Counted from the stretch's first letter, positions 8,134 through 16,782 are shown. The stretch: DNA of 64,000 bases from Lysinibacillus sp. ZYM-1 (GCF_001308875.1 NZ_KQ465111.1:62001-126000); one strand, 5' to 3'. The notes: generated by a model not told the origin, from the sequence alone. Program-made: numbers and translations.

Positions 8134-9357
8134 ATGGCACCATCGGCATACTGGTTAACAAATGTACGATTAGAAACAGGTTTTCATTACGATCACGATA
8201 CTGTGATAGGAACAGAAACAGAGCTTTTTAATGTACAAATCGAAAACGGAAAAATCAAGCAAATTATAAGTGGGAATCAGCCGTTTGAGACGGATTTACC
8301 TCAACGAAATGCGCAAAGCTATCTAATGCTACCATCTTTTAGAGATATGCATATTCATATTGATAAAACATATTTTGGTGGACCATGGAAGGCACCTACC
8401 ATTCCAACAGAGGGCCTTATAACAAGATTAAAAGAGGAAGAGGTACTCCTCCCTAGTTTATTGCCTGTTGCAGAGGAAAGAGCGAAAAAACTATTAGATC
8501 TACTATTAAGTGCCGGCTCAACACATATTCGTACGCATTGTAATATCGATCCATTTATCGGTTTGAAAAATCTAGAAGCAGTCTTAAAGGCCAAAGAGGC
8601 TTACAAAGAAAAAGCTGTTATAGAGATTGTAGCATTCCCACAACATGGGCTATTACGTAGTGATTCGGTTTCTTTGGTAAGAGAAGCATTGCGTAATGGG
8701 GCTTCTTTAGTTGGAGGTGTTGATCCAGCAACAATCGATGAGAACATTGAGAAATCATTACAAACGGTGATGGAATTAGCGGTGGAAGCAAATGCAAACA
8801 TTGATCTCCATATTCATGATCCTGGTCACCTCGGTATTTTTACTTTTAAGCGATTAGCAGCGTTAACGGAAGAAGCAGGTTGGCAAGGAAGAGTGACAAT
8901 TAGTCATGCGATGGCCCTTGCAGATGTTCCTACTATTGAAGCGAGTGAAGTAGCGGAATTACTAGCACATCTTGGCATAGCTATTACCTCCTCTGTGCCA
9001 ATTGAACACACCATACCTATCCCTCTCTTAGATCATAAAGGGGTAAAAATATCTCTTGGTGATGATAGTATTACCGATCATTGGTCTCCGTTCGGTCAAG
9101 GAGATAGTCTAGAAAAGGCAGGAACGCTCGCCGAACGTTTTGGTTTAAGTGATGAACGTTCACTTGGTCAAAGCCTAAAATATATTACGGGAGGCATTAC
9201 ACCTCTAAACAAGGAAGGTCAACAAATATGGCCGAATGTTGGAGATGAAGCAAATGTTGTTTTTGTTGAAGCAACTTGTTCTGCAGAAGCAGTAGCGAGA
9301 AGAGCGAGAAGGGTTGCAGTGCTCTTTAAAGGCAATATAGTTTCTGGTGAACTTTAA
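8134..9357 (+). CDS. Amidohydrolase, cytosine deaminase-like, cassette copy 2
   Basis: The 407-residue metal-dependent hydrolase resembles bacterial CodA and AtzC. Candidate metal ligands are His73 and His75 (HIHIDK), His226 (DLHIHDPG), His258 (TISHAM) and Asp310 (GDDSITDHW). The position of the CodA catalytic Glu (two residues after the His-x-x of the third ligand) is Asp229 here. This is the most divergent intact copy: RTHCNIDP replaces RTHVD-YP of the other copies, and GDDSITDHW replaces GCDNIFD-W, so its substrate pocket may differ. The start is ATG 8134 behind AAAGGAGG. It follows the deaminase gene closely. The substrate is unknown. Confidence 0.85.
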   Translation: MAPSAYWLTNVRLETGFHYDHDTVIGTETELFNVQIENGKIKQIISGNQPFETDLPQRNAQSYLMLPSFRDMHIHIDKTYFGGPWKAPTIPTEGLITRLKEEEVLLPSLLPVAEERAKKLLDLLLSAGSTHIRTHCNIDPFIGLKNLEAVLKAKEAYKEKAVIEIVAFPQHGLLRSDSVSLVREALRNGASLVGGVDPATIDENIEKSLQTVMELAVEANANIDLHIHDPGHLGIFTFKRLAALTEEAGWQGRVTISHAMALADVPTIEASEVAELLAHLGIAITSSVPIEHTIPIPLLDHKGVKISLGDDSITDHWSPFGQGDSLEKAGTLAERFGLSDERSLGQSLKYITGGITPLNKEGQQIWPNVGDEANVVFVEATCSAEAVARRARRVAVLFKGNIVSGEL

Positions 9358-9384
9358 TATTGAGAAAGAAAGGAACCATTTAAA

Positions 9385-10605
9385 ATGCAAGCTACTTTTT
9401 GGCTAACAAATGTACGACTTGAAACAGGTTATCATTTCGAAAACGGTATGGTTGCACATACCAATACGTCTTGCTCACATCTCTTAATCAAAGATGGAAA
9501 AATTGCAGACATCGTTTCTGCTGAAATTCAATTGAATGATGATTTCCCAAAAAAAGATATGAAGCAACTATTAGCGCTACCTTCTTTCATTGAAAAACAT
9601 TGTCATTTGGATAAAACACTTTTAGGTGATCAATGGCGTGCGGTCACATCTGTTAACAATATTTTCGAACGCCTTGATATTGAAAAAGAGGTACTTCCTA
9701 CTTTACACACCACAACACAACAACGTGCTGAAGAATTACTTGCACGTTATGTACAGTCTGGGGTTACCCATGTTCGAACCCATGTAGATCTGTATCCCGA
9801 GGTAGGTTTAAAAAATTTAGAGGAAGTTCAAAAAGCTTTACGAACTTTTGAAGGCCAGTTGTCATATGAAATCGTAGCCTTTCCACAGCACGGGCTATTG
9901 CGAACAAAGGCAGCAAATATAGTAAGAGAGGCGCTTCGCATGGGCGTAGGCTTTGTAGGTGGTGTTGATCCAGCTACTGTTGACGGGGATATTGAGGCTT
10001 CCTTACAACAAATGGTGGAACTCGCTATAGAGGGGAATGCTGGGATAGATCTGCATTTACATGATCCAGATCAATTAGGTACCTTTACCATGAAAAGATT
10101 AGCTCAATTAACAAAGGAGGCTGGTCTGCAAGGTAAGGTAGCAATAAGCCATGCATTTGGGCTAGGCGATGTTTCACGATCTGAAGCTGAAGAAATGGCT
10201 GACATATTAAGTGATGCAGGAATTACTATTGTGACAAGTGTGCCAATTCGTAGAAAATTTCCTCCAGTTGGATTATTACACAGCAAAGGGGTGCCAGTTG
10301 CAATCGGTTGTGATAATATTTTTGATGTTTGGTCACCATTTGGGAACGGTGATCTTTTAGAAAGAGCGGGCCGTTTAGCTACCAGCTTAGGGTGGAGAGA
10401 TGAGCACTCATTAGCCCAAACCTTACATTTTATTACAGGTGGTAAAACGCCACTTAATCAAGCTGGTGAGCAACAGTGGCCAAAAGTGGGGGATAGTGCA
10501 AATATAGTTTTAGTGGATGCTTCTTGCTCTGCTGAAGCGATTGCTCGCAGATCTCAACGTAAGGTATCCATATTCAATGGCAACGTCGTTTTTAGTTTGA
10601 TTTAA
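9385..10605 (+). CDS. Amidohydrolase, cytosine deaminase-like, cassette copy 3
   Basis: A 406-residue paralogue of the previous gene, 27 bases downstream. Candidate ligands are His72 and His74 (HCHLDK), His224 (DLHLHDPD), His256 (ISHAFG) and Asp310 (GCDNIFDVW). Asp227 again occupies the place of the CodA catalytic Glu. Conserved blocks shared by all copies are FWLTNVRLETGYH at the N-terminus, IVAFPQHGLLRT, GGVDPATVDGDIEASL and the C-terminal SAEAIARRSQRK. The ribosome site is moderate (AAAGGA). A terminator-like hairpin follows, so expression of the last copy may be reduced or separately driven. Predicted cytoplasmic, since no signal peptide is visible. Confidence 0.85.
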   Translation: MQATFWLTNVRLETGYHFENGMVAHTNTSCSHLLIKDGKIADIVSAEIQLNDDFPKKDMKQLLALPSFIEKHCHLDKTLLGDQWRAVTSVNNIFERLDIEKEVLPTLHTTTQQRAEELLARYVQSGVTHVRTHVDLYPEVGLKNLEEVQKALRTFEGQLSYEIVAFPQHGLLRTKAANIVREALRMGVGFVGGVDPATVDGDIEASLQQMVELAIEGNAGIDLHLHDPDQLGTFTMKRLAQLTKEAGLQGKVAISHAFGLGDVSRSEAEEMADILSDAGITIVTSVPIRRKFPPVGLLHSKGVPVAIGCDNIFDVWSPFGNGDLLERAGRLATSLGWRDEHSLAQTLHFITGGKTPLNQAGEQQWPKVGDSANIVLVDASCSAEAIARRSQRKVSIFNGNVVFSLI

Positions 10606-10621
10606 AGCAATATCTTTAAAG

Positions 10622-10665
10622 GGATGGTACTATTTCACTTCAGTAAAATAGCCATCCTATTTTTA
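10622..10665 (+). terminator. Intrinsic terminator between cassette copies 3 and 4
   Basis: A stem of 6 + 6 bp (10622-10627 with 10652-10657, and 10630-10635 with 10646-10651) has a two-base bulge (TA) and a 10-base loop, followed by TATTTTT. It lies 16 bases after copy 3 and 30 bases before the start of copy 4. Confidence 0.75.
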
Positions 10666-10694
10666 GTATTTGAGATGAAAAAGGTGAAGAAATC

Positions 10695-11924
10695 ATGCAA
10701 GAATCTATTTATTGGATCACAAATGTCCTATTAGAAAGTGGCTATCACTATGAGGAAAATATCGCTATAGGGACAAAAACTGAAAAAGTTCATATTTTAA
10801 TTAATCAAGGCATTATTACTGACATTGTTTTAGCTGATACGCCATTGGATAATTTTCTTCCTCAAAAAGATGGGAACAATTTATTAATCTTACCCTCTTT
10901 TTTAGAAAAACATTGTCATTTAGATAAAACGTTAATTGGGGATTCTTGGAGAGCGTGTCGCCAAGTGTCCAATCGGATAGAACGTTGCAACTTTGAAAAA
11001 AATTTATTGCCTACATTAGCAACTTCAACGAAAGAAAGAGCAGAGGCCCTCTTACAGGTATTATTAAATGCTGGTTCAACGCATGTGCGTACGCATGTTG
11101 ATATTTATCCGGAAGCAGGGCTTAGTTATTTAGAAGCTGTGCAACAAGCATTAGCAACCTATGATGGTAAATTATCACATGAGATTGTAGCTTTTCCACA
11201 GCATGGCTTATTGCGTACAAATTCTAAAGATTTAGTGAGAGCGGCTTTACGTGAAGGAGCTAATTTAGTAGGTGGAGTGGACCCAGCTGTAATTGATGGT
11301 GATATTGAGGCATCATTACAGCAAATGATGGACATCGCTGTGGAAGCGGATGTAGGGATTGATTTACATCTACATGATCCAAGTCATCTTGGGATTTTTA
11401 CGATGAGACGATTAGCCGCATTAACAGAAGAAGCAGGCTGGCAAGGAAGGGTAACAATTAGCCATGCATATGGTCTAGGGGAAGTTTCTTTAGCAGAGGC
11501 AGAAGAGGAAGCTGACATGCTAGTAGCCTCAAATATTTCCATCATCACAAGTGTTCCAATTCATGGACCGATGCCACCGATTGATTTATTAACAAGAAAG
11601 GGAGTGCCTGTTGCCATAGGTTGTGATAATATCTTTGATTCATGGTCTCCTTTTGGAAATGGCGATATTATTGAGCGAGCAAGCTGTATGGCAGAGCGAT
11701 ATAATTGGATTGACGAGCAATCATTAGCGCAAACGCTAGGTTTTATTACAAATGGAAAGACACCATTAGATCGAAAAGGGAAACAAGTTTGGCCAAAAAT
11801 AGGTGATGAAGCGAGCATGGTCTTTGTCGAAGCAAGTTGTTCTGCAGAATTAATAGCTAGAAGGTCTAGACGCCGCGCTGTTATGTACAAAGGAAAAGTA
11901 GTAGCAGGTAAACTGAACTCATAA
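10695..11924 (+). CDS. Amidohydrolase, cytosine deaminase-like, cassette copy 4
   Basis: A 409-residue paralogue. Candidate ligands are His73 and His75 (HCHLDK), His225 (DLHLHDPS), His257 (ISHAYG) and Asp311 (GCDNIFDSW), with Asp228 where CodA has its catalytic Glu. It shares more local motifs with copy 3 and the pseudogene than with copy 2. The ATG is preceded by GGTGAAG. Because a terminator stands just upstream, this gene depends on readthrough or a weak local promoter that I could not identify. It is followed by a clear terminator, the end of the cassette. The substrate is unknown. Confidence 0.85.
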   Translation: MQESIYWITNVLLESGYHYEENIAIGTKTEKVHILINQGIITDIVLADTPLDNFLPQKDGNNLLILPSFLEKHCHLDKTLIGDSWRACRQVSNRIERCNFEKNLLPTLATSTKERAEALLQVLLNAGSTHVRTHVDIYPEAGLSYLEAVQQALATYDGKLSHEIVAFPQHGLLRTNSKDLVRAALREGANLVGGVDPAVIDGDIEASLQQMMDIAVEADVGIDLHLHDPSHLGIFTMRRLAALTEEAGWQGRVTISHAYGLGEVSLAEAEEEADMLVASNISIITSVPIHGPMPPIDLLTRKGVPVAIGCDNIFDSWSPFGNGDIIERASCMAERYNWIDEQSLAQTLGFITNGKTPLDRKGKQVWPKIGDEASMVFVEASCSAELIARRSRRRAVMYKGKVVAGKLNS

Positions 11925-11986
11925 CCCTCTAAAAAGAACTAACTAACATTAAAAAATAAAAGCGTAATAATTTAGACATATATTTG

Positions 11987-12030
11987 AACTGTATCCTAGG
12001 TTAATCTATAACAAGGATGCAGTTTTTATT
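11987..12030 (+). terminator. Intrinsic terminator ending the amidohydrolase cassette
   Basis: An 11-bp stem (11987-11997 with 12014-12024, one mismatch) with a 16-base loop leads into a T run at 12023-12029. It separates the cassette from the sigD promoter about 50 bases downstream. Confidence 0.8.
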
Positions 12031-12076
12031 TGTCATTACAAAAATAAAGGAATATCTTAGAGACTAAGAGAAACAA

Positions 12077-12105
12077 ATGAAATTATAGTCGATTCTTGTT
12101 ATAAT
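12077..12105 (+). promoter_or_regulatory. Candidate sigma-A promoter for sigD
   Basis: ATGAAA (12077-12082, 4 of 6 consensus) and a perfect TATAAT (12100-12105) are separated by 17 bases. A TG at 12097-12098 gives an extended -10. The next gene is sigD, with a leader of about 175 bases. In B. subtilis sigD is served mainly by the long fla/che transcript; here terminators at 4540 and 11987 isolate it, so a dedicated promoter is expected. Confidence 0.65.
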
Positions 12106-12286
12106 ATAGGAAAGATGGCAATAGCTTATCGAGTTTTGTACTCCTTTAGCTTACAGCTAGAATAGCTCGAATATGGATTTTTTTACAAATGGCAATGGAG
12201 AAATCCTTATAAAAGGAAAGTTTTATGAGCGCAATTAGTCAGTAGCAAACGGGCGCGTAAAGGCGTTTTTTAGAGAGGTGGATTTC

Positions 12287-13057
12287 ATGACACAACCAAT
12301 TCTTAACGATGAGCAAAAACTGTGGAATCGCTGGATACATGAGCGTGATCCAGATGCTGGTGATTTACTCATAAAAAAATATATTTCTTTAGTATCTTAT
12401 CATGTTCAACGTATTAGTGCGGGATTACCAAAGAGTGTATCGCGAGACGATTTAACGAGCTTAGGTATGATAGGACTTTTTGATGCATTAAATAAATTTG
12501 ATATTAATAGAGATTTAAAATTTGATACATATGCTTCGTTTAGAGTAAGAGGAGCCATTATAGATGGGTTGCGTAAGGAAGACTGGCTACCACGTTCAGC
12601 GAGAGAAAAAGCCAAAAAATTAGATGCTCAGATTGAGCAATTAGAGCAAAAATATATGCGTCATGTTACACCTGAGGAACTTGCGGAGCATATGGAAGTA
12701 CCTGTAGAGGATGTTTATCAGACAGTACAAGAGCATTTTTTTTCCAATGTTCTTTCCATTAATGAACAACAAGACCAAGAAGAGGCTGATGGAAAGTCGT
12801 TTGTGATCCGAGATGATACAACAAAAACACCTGAGCAATCAGTTGTTAAGTCTGAGTTACTGGATGATTTAGCTGAAAATATTCAGAAACTTAATGAAAA
12901 AGAACAATTGGTTCTTAGTTTGTTTTACACGGAGGAACTGACTTTGACTGAAATTGGTGAAATGCTTGAATTATCGACATCACGTATTTCACAAATCCAT
13001 TCCAAAGCGCTTTTAAAGTTACGAAAGTTATTATCTAGTGAAATGATTAATGCGTAA
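12287..13057 (+). CDS. sigD: Flagellar/motility sigma factor SigD
   Basis: This 256-residue sigma-28-type factor directs transcription of late flagellar, chemotaxis-receptor and autolysin genes. Region 2 is visible in DDLTSLGMIGLFDALNKFD and FDTYASFRVRGAIIDGLRKEDWLPRSAR, region 3 in TPEELAEHMEVPVEDV, and region 4 in LNEKEQLVLSLFYTEELTLTEIGEMLELSTSRISQIHSKAL. I choose ATG 12287 rather than the upstream in-frame GTG 12278, because that GTG lies inside the ribosome site AGAGGTGG. Length matches B. subtilis SigD (254). It is separated from cheD by the 7-kb cassette but still followed by a swrB-like gene. Confidence 0.95.
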   Translation: MTQPILNDEQKLWNRWIHERDPDAGDLLIKKYISLVSYHVQRISAGLPKSVSRDDLTSLGMIGLFDALNKFDINRDLKFDTYASFRVRGAIIDGLRKEDWLPRSAREKAKKLDAQIEQLEQKYMRHVTPEELAEHMEVPVEDVYQTVQEHFFSNVLSINEQQDQEEADGKSFVIRDDTTKTPEQSVVKSELLDDLAENIQKLNEKEQLVLSLFYTEELTLTEIGEMLELSTSRISQIHSKALLKLRKLLSSEMINA

Positions 13058-13080
13058 ATATCCTTAAGGGAGAGATTCCA

Positions 13081-13389
13081 ATGAGTTTAAAAGGGATTGA
13101 ATTGCAAATTGCTATTCCCAAAACATTTGAAGCGGGGAAAATGGCTGATCAAGCACAGCAACAAGCGTTAGCTCAACAAGCACATGCAAATGAAGCGTTA
13201 AAAAAAGAAATAGAACGCAAGCAAAAAATTGTGAATACATCAGAAGGTACGGATGAAATAAGTGAGGATGAAGATGCGGGTGGCGAATATTTAACGGGTA
13301 TTTACAAAAAGAAAAAAAAGAAACAGGATCAGCAAGAAAAACAGGCACAACATCCGTTTAAAGGGAATTTCGTGGATTTTAGTGGATAG
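13081..13389 (+). CDS. Small hypothetical protein between sigD and swrB
   Basis: A charged, soluble-looking protein of 102 residues. The N-terminus (LKGIELQIAIPKTFEAGKM) is followed by a Gln/Ala-rich helical stretch at about 20-50, an acidic segment, a Lys-rich run (YKKKKKKQ) and a C-terminal motif HPFKGNFVDFSG. I recognise no catalytic domain. Similar small genes occur in this position in other Bacillaceae as far as I recall. A ribosome site (AAGGGAGA) precedes the ATG. It lies 23 bases after sigD and 9 bases before the swrB-like gene, so it is co-transcribed with motility genes; its function is unknown. Confidence 0.7.
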   Translation: MSLKGIELQIAIPKTFEAGKMADQAQQQALAQQAHANEALKKEIERKQKIVNTSEGTDEISEDEDAGGEYLTGIYKKKKKKQDQQEKQAQHPFKGNFVDFSG

Positions 13390-13398
13390 GAGTTTACA

Positions 13399-13974
13399 AT
13401 GACAACCATACTAATAGCGGTACTATTCTTTTTACAGCTACTTTCATTTTACTTCCTTATTATTTTAAATACGAAGCTTGCAAAATTTAAGGATTTAGAA
13501 AAGAAGCAAGAACGCTTAATGAGTGAAATGGACGATACTATTAGTGTCTATTTAGCAGAAATGAAAGATGAAAATGACCGTCTTATTAAAGAGCTACAAA
13601 ATGTTTCACCGTCAGAGTTAGCAGCGACTAGCGTTCAACAAACTGCAAGTTTTGAGACTCAAAAGGAGCGAGCTTCCTCGCTAGCTGAGGTAGAGGCGAA
13701 AAATGAGAATCCTCTAAGCTTAGATAAAGATGCTCGAATCTATGTACCTAAAACTATTGTGGCCAATGCATATTCTCGTCAACAACAAACAACAACCACA
13801 GTAGTCTCAACACCTTCACCTTTGAAAGTGGAACAAAAGGAACGGGTTAAAGAGCTTACAACGGAGCAACAAGCACTAAGTTTAGCAAAGCAGGGTAAAT
13901 CAGCAGAGGAAATAGCGAAACAGCTGCAAAAGGGAAAAACAGAAATCGAGCTTTTACTGAAATTTCATCACTAA
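13399..13974 (+). CDS. swrB: SwrB-like motility protein (N-terminal membrane anchor)
   Basis: The 191-residue protein has one N-terminal membrane segment at about 4-24 (LIAVLFFLQLLSFYFLIIL), a coiled-coil-like stretch (KLAKFKDLEKKQERLMSEMDD), a low-complexity middle and a short C-terminal helix-turn-helix-like end (SLAKQGKSAEEIAKQLQKGKTEIELLLKF). This layout and the place between sigD and rpsB match B. subtilis SwrB (YlxL), which promotes flagellar export-apparatus maturation and swarming. Sequence conservation in the middle is low, so the name rests largely on layout and position. Confidence 0.75.
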   Translation: MTTILIAVLFFLQLLSFYFLIILNTKLAKFKDLEKKQERLMSEMDDTISVYLAEMKDENDRLIKELQNVSPSELAATSVQQTASFETQKERASSLAEVEAKNENPLSLDKDARIYVPKTIVANAYSRQQQTTTTVVSTPSPLKVEQKERVKELTTEQQALSLAKQGKSAEEIAKQLQKGKTEIELLLKFHH

Positions 13975-13978
13975 ATTG

Positions 13979-14007
13979 TTGCGAATCAGGAAAAGCTGTG
14001 ATATAGT
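13979..14007 (+). promoter_or_regulatory. Candidate sigma-A promoter for rpsB
   Basis: TTGCGA (13979-13984) and TATAGT (14002-14007) are 17 bases apart, a near-consensus arrangement starting 5 bases after the swrB stop. It leaves a leader of about 115 bases before rpsB, long enough for autogenous control, but I cannot assign a known leader family. Confidence 0.65.
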
Positions 14008-14130
14008 TGCAAATGGTGTTATTAATACACACGCATTTTGATGTAGTAAGTGGTGCTCTAAGATTAGGGTAGCTTGTTGCAGATGATAAATGCGGAGGAT
14101 AAAAACCAAACATACTAGGAGGAAATTCAC

Positions 14131-14850
14131 ATGTCAGTAATTTCTATGAAACAATTACTTGAAGCTGGTGTACATTTCGGTCACCAAACTCGTCGTTGGA
14201 ACCCAAAAATGAAGAAATATATCTTCGTAGAACGTAATGGGATCTACATCATCGACTTACAAAAAACTGTTAAAAAATTAGAGGAAGCTTATGACTTCAT
14301 GCGTCAAGTTGGTCAAGACGGTGGTAAAGTTCTTTTCGTTGGTACGAAAAAACAAGCACAAGAAGCGATCAAAGATGAAGCTGAACGTTCAGGCAACTAC
14401 TACATCAACCAACGTTGGTTAGGTGGTACTCTTACTAACTTCGGTACAATTCAAAAACGTGTTGCACGTATGAAACAAATCGAAAAAATGGAAGAAGAAG
14501 GAACATTCGAAGTTCTTCCTAAAAAAGAAGTAATCCAACTTAAAAAAGAACACGAACGTCTAATCAAATTCTTAGGCGGTATCCGTGATATGCACGATCT
14601 TCCAGACGTAATGTTCGTGGTTGACCCACGTAAAGAACGTATTGCGGTTGCTGAAGCTCGTAAATTAAACATCCCTCTAGTAGGTATTGTTGATACAAAC
14701 TGTGATCCAGATGAAATTGACTACGTAATCCCTGCTAACGATGATGCTATTCGCGCTGTTAAACTTTTAACTGCTAAAATGGCTGACGCTTTAATCGAGT
14801 CAAAACAAGGTGAAGAAGAAGCTCCAGCTGTAGAAGCTGCTGCTGAGTAA
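14131..14850 (+). CDS. rpsB: 30S ribosomal protein S2
   Basis: The 239-residue small-subunit protein has the typical start [25 protein letters not shown] and the S2 signatures [21 protein letters not shown] and [37 protein letters not shown]. Its acidic C-terminal tail is normal in Bacillus. Codon choice is strongly biased, as expected for a ribosomal protein. A consensus ribosome site (AGGAGG) precedes the ATG. tsf follows as in most bacteria, with a terminator hairpin between them that probably tunes the S2:EF-Ts ratio. Confidence 0.98.
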   Translation: MSVISMKQLLEAGVHFGHQTRRWNPKMKKYIFVERNGIYIIDLQKTVKKLEEAYDFMRQVGQDGGKVLFVGTKKQAQEAIKDEAERSGNYYINQRWLGGTLTNFGTIQKRVARMKQIEKMEEEGTFEVLPKKEVIQLKKEHERLIKFLGGIRDMHDLPDVMFVVDPRKERIAVAEARKLNIPLVGIVDTNCDPDEIDYVIPANDDAIRAVKLLTAKMADALIESKQGEEEAPAVEAAAE

Positions 14851-14861
14851 TTCACGTTTAC

Positions 14862-14902
14862 AAAAAGGTGATAAGTGGCTCAAAACCCTTATCACCTTTT
14901 TT
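14862..14902 (+). terminator. Intrinsic (probably partial) terminator between rpsB and tsf
   Basis: The 9-bp core GGTGATAAG (14867-14875) pairs with CTTATCACC (14888-14896), extended by A-T pairs at the base, with a 12-base loop and six T (14897-14902). No separate tsf promoter is visible in the 50 bases left before tsf, so termination is probably incomplete. Confidence 0.8.
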
Positions 14903-14952
14903 AGAACCTATCATTAAAACTTTGTTCAACCAATTTGAGGAGGAAACACTAA

Positions 14953-15840
14953 ATGGCAAACATTACTGCACAATTAGTAAAAGAATTACGTGAAAAAACT
15001 GGCGCTGGTATGATGGATTGTAAAAAAGCGTTAGTACAAACTGATGGTGACCTAGAAGCTGCAATCGACTTCCTACGTGAAAAAGGTCTTTCTTCAGCTG
15101 CTAAAAAAGCTGACCGTATCGCTGCAGAAGGTACAACTTACATTTTAGAACAAGGTAACGAAGCAATCATCCTTGAAGTTAACGCTGAAACTGACTTCGT
15201 TGCAAAAAACGACAAATTCCAAGTATTAGTTTCTTCTTTAGCAGATCAATTACTTACTGCTAAACCAGCATCAGTTGAAGCTGCATTAGAGCTTACAAAT
15301 GCTGATGGTGTAAAAATTGAAGATCAAATCTCTACAGCTGTTGCAACAATTGGTGAAAAAATTACACTTCGTCGTTTTGAAATCAAAACAAAAACTGATG
15401 CAGATGCATTTGGTGCTTACTTACACATGGGCGGCCGTATCGGAGTATTAGTAACTTTAGAAGGTTCTACTGATGCTGCAGCAGCTAAAGATGTTGCTAT
15501 GCACATTGCTGCAATCAACCCAACTTATGTTTCTCGCGATGAAGTTTCTGCTGAAGAAGTTGAACGTGAGCGTAAAATATTAACTGAACAAGCACTTAAC
15601 GAAGGCAAACCAGAAAACATCGTTGCTAAAATGGTTGAAGGTCGTCTCGGTAAATATTTCGAAGACGTTTGCTTACTTGATCAAACATTCGTTAAAAACT
15701 CTGATCAAAAAGTACGTGATTTCGTAGCTTCAACTGGTGGTTCAGTAAACGGCTTTGTACGTTATGCTGTTGGTGAAGGTATCGAAAAACGTGAAGATAA
15801 CTTTGCAGAAGAAGTAATGAGCCAAGTTAAAGGTAACTAA
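14953..15840 (+). CDS. tsf: Translation elongation factor Ts
   Basis: This 295-residue protein is the guanine nucleotide exchange factor for EF-Tu. The UBA-like N-terminus ([22 protein letters not shown]) and the core motif [15 protein letters not shown], which contacts EF-Tu, are both clear, as are the two dimer-interface subdomains and the C-terminal module. Length is standard (293 in B. subtilis). The strong ribosome site GAGGAGG and biased codons indicate high expression. A terminator follows. Confidence 0.98.
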   Translation: MANITAQLVKELREKTGAGMMDCKKALVQTDGDLEAAIDFLREKGLSSAAKKADRIAAEGTTYILEQGNEAIILEVNAETDFVAKNDKFQVLVSSLADQLLTAKPASVEAALELTNADGVKIEDQISTAVATIGEKITLRRFEIKTKTDADAFGAYLHMGGRIGVLVTLEGSTDAAAAKDVAMHIAAINPTYVSRDEVSAEEVERERKILTEQALNEGKPENIVAKMVEGRLGKYFEDVCLLDQTFVKNSDQKVRDFVASTGGSVNGFVRYAVGEGIEKREDNFAEEVMSQVKGN

Positions 15841-15890
15841 TTTAGCTGGCATTTGATCCTAATCAAATAATATCTAGATTATCTAGACAA

Positions 15891-15928
15891 AAAAATGGGG
15901 AACACAACATAGCGTGTTCCCTATTTTT
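15891..15928 (+). terminator. Intrinsic terminator after tsf
   Basis: GGGAACAC (15898-15905) pairs perfectly with GTGTTCCC (15914-15921) around an 8-base loop. It is extended by A-rich bases upstream and TATTTTT downstream, so it may work in both directions. Confidence 0.85.
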
Positions 15929-16056
15929 CCGAAATGAACAGAAAAAACGTGATAATTTTCTATTCTGCCTTATTCACAACTAGTATTTATTGTTAGATAT
16001 ACTATAATGGAAAAGGGAATAGAGATTTTTTAAATAAAGTCTTACGGAGGTTTACA

Positions 16057-16782
16057 ATGAGTGTACCGCAATATAAACGAGTAGTTATTAAACTAAGTGG
16101 TGAAGCGTTAGCTGGAGAAGCGGGCTTCGGTTTATCACCAAAAATAATCAAGGCTGTTGCAGAAGAAGTAAAAGAAGTAGTGGATCTTGATGTAGAAGTT
16201 GCTGTTGTTGTAGGTGGCGGTAATATATGGCGTGGGAAAATAGGTAGTGAAATGGGGATGGATCGTGCTGCAGCTGACTATATGGGCATGCTTGCAACAG
16301 TAATGAACTCCCTAGCTTTACAAGATGCTCTTGAAAAATTAGGCATTGAAACACGTGTTCAATCTTCTATTGTGATGACTCAAGTAGCGGAGCCATACAT
16401 TCGTCGTAAAGCAGTTAGACATCTTGAGAAAAAGCGTGTCGTTATCTTTGCAGCAGGGACAGGGAATCCGTTCTTCTCAACTGATACGACGGCAGCATTA
16501 CGTGCAGCAGAAATTGATGCAGATGCGATTTTAATGGCTAAAAACAACGTCGATGGCGTTTATTCAGCAGATCCAAAGGTGGATTCAACAGCCATTAAAT
16601 ATGAAACACTCACATACTTAGATGTTATCCAACAAGGCTTACAAGTAATGGATTCAACAGCTTCTACTTTATGTATGGATAACGATATTCCACTAATTGT
16701 TTTCTCAATTACGGAACAAGGTAACATTAAACGTGCTGTACAAGGCGAAAAAATCGGAACAGTTGTTAGGAGGAATGCATAA
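16057..16782 (+). CDS. pyrH: UMP kinase
   Basis: The enzyme phosphorylates UMP to UDP in pyrimidine nucleotide synthesis. The 241-residue protein belongs to the amino-acid-kinase fold: [12 protein letters not shown] and [11 protein letters not shown] bind phosphates, [19 protein letters not shown] is the UMP-site helix, and [20 protein letters not shown] and [14 protein letters not shown] are diagnostic. A TATAAT at 16003-16008 could be its -10, but no good -35 accompanies it. The stop overlaps the frr start (TAATG), so both are translated together. Confidence 0.97.
   Translation: MSVPQYKRVVIKLSGEALAGEAGFGLSPKIIKAVAEEVKEVVDLDVEVAVVVGGGNIWRGKIGSEMGMDRAAADYMGMLATVMNSLALQDALEKLGIETRVQSSIVMTQVAEPYIRRKAVRHLEKKRVVIFAAGTGNPFFSTDTTAALRAAEIDADAILMAKNNVDGVYSADPKVDSTAIKYETLTYLDVIQQGLQVMDSTASTLCMDNDIPLIVFSITEQGNIKRAVQGEKIGTVVRRNA

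Noticed and set aside
7983-8231. An 82-codon plus-strand frame overlapping the deaminase end and amidohydrolase start
   Set aside because: It is out of frame with two well-supported genes and carries no recognisable domain.
12278-12286. GTG 12278 as start of SigD
   Set aside because: It lies inside the ribosome site AGAGGTGG that serves ATG 12287.
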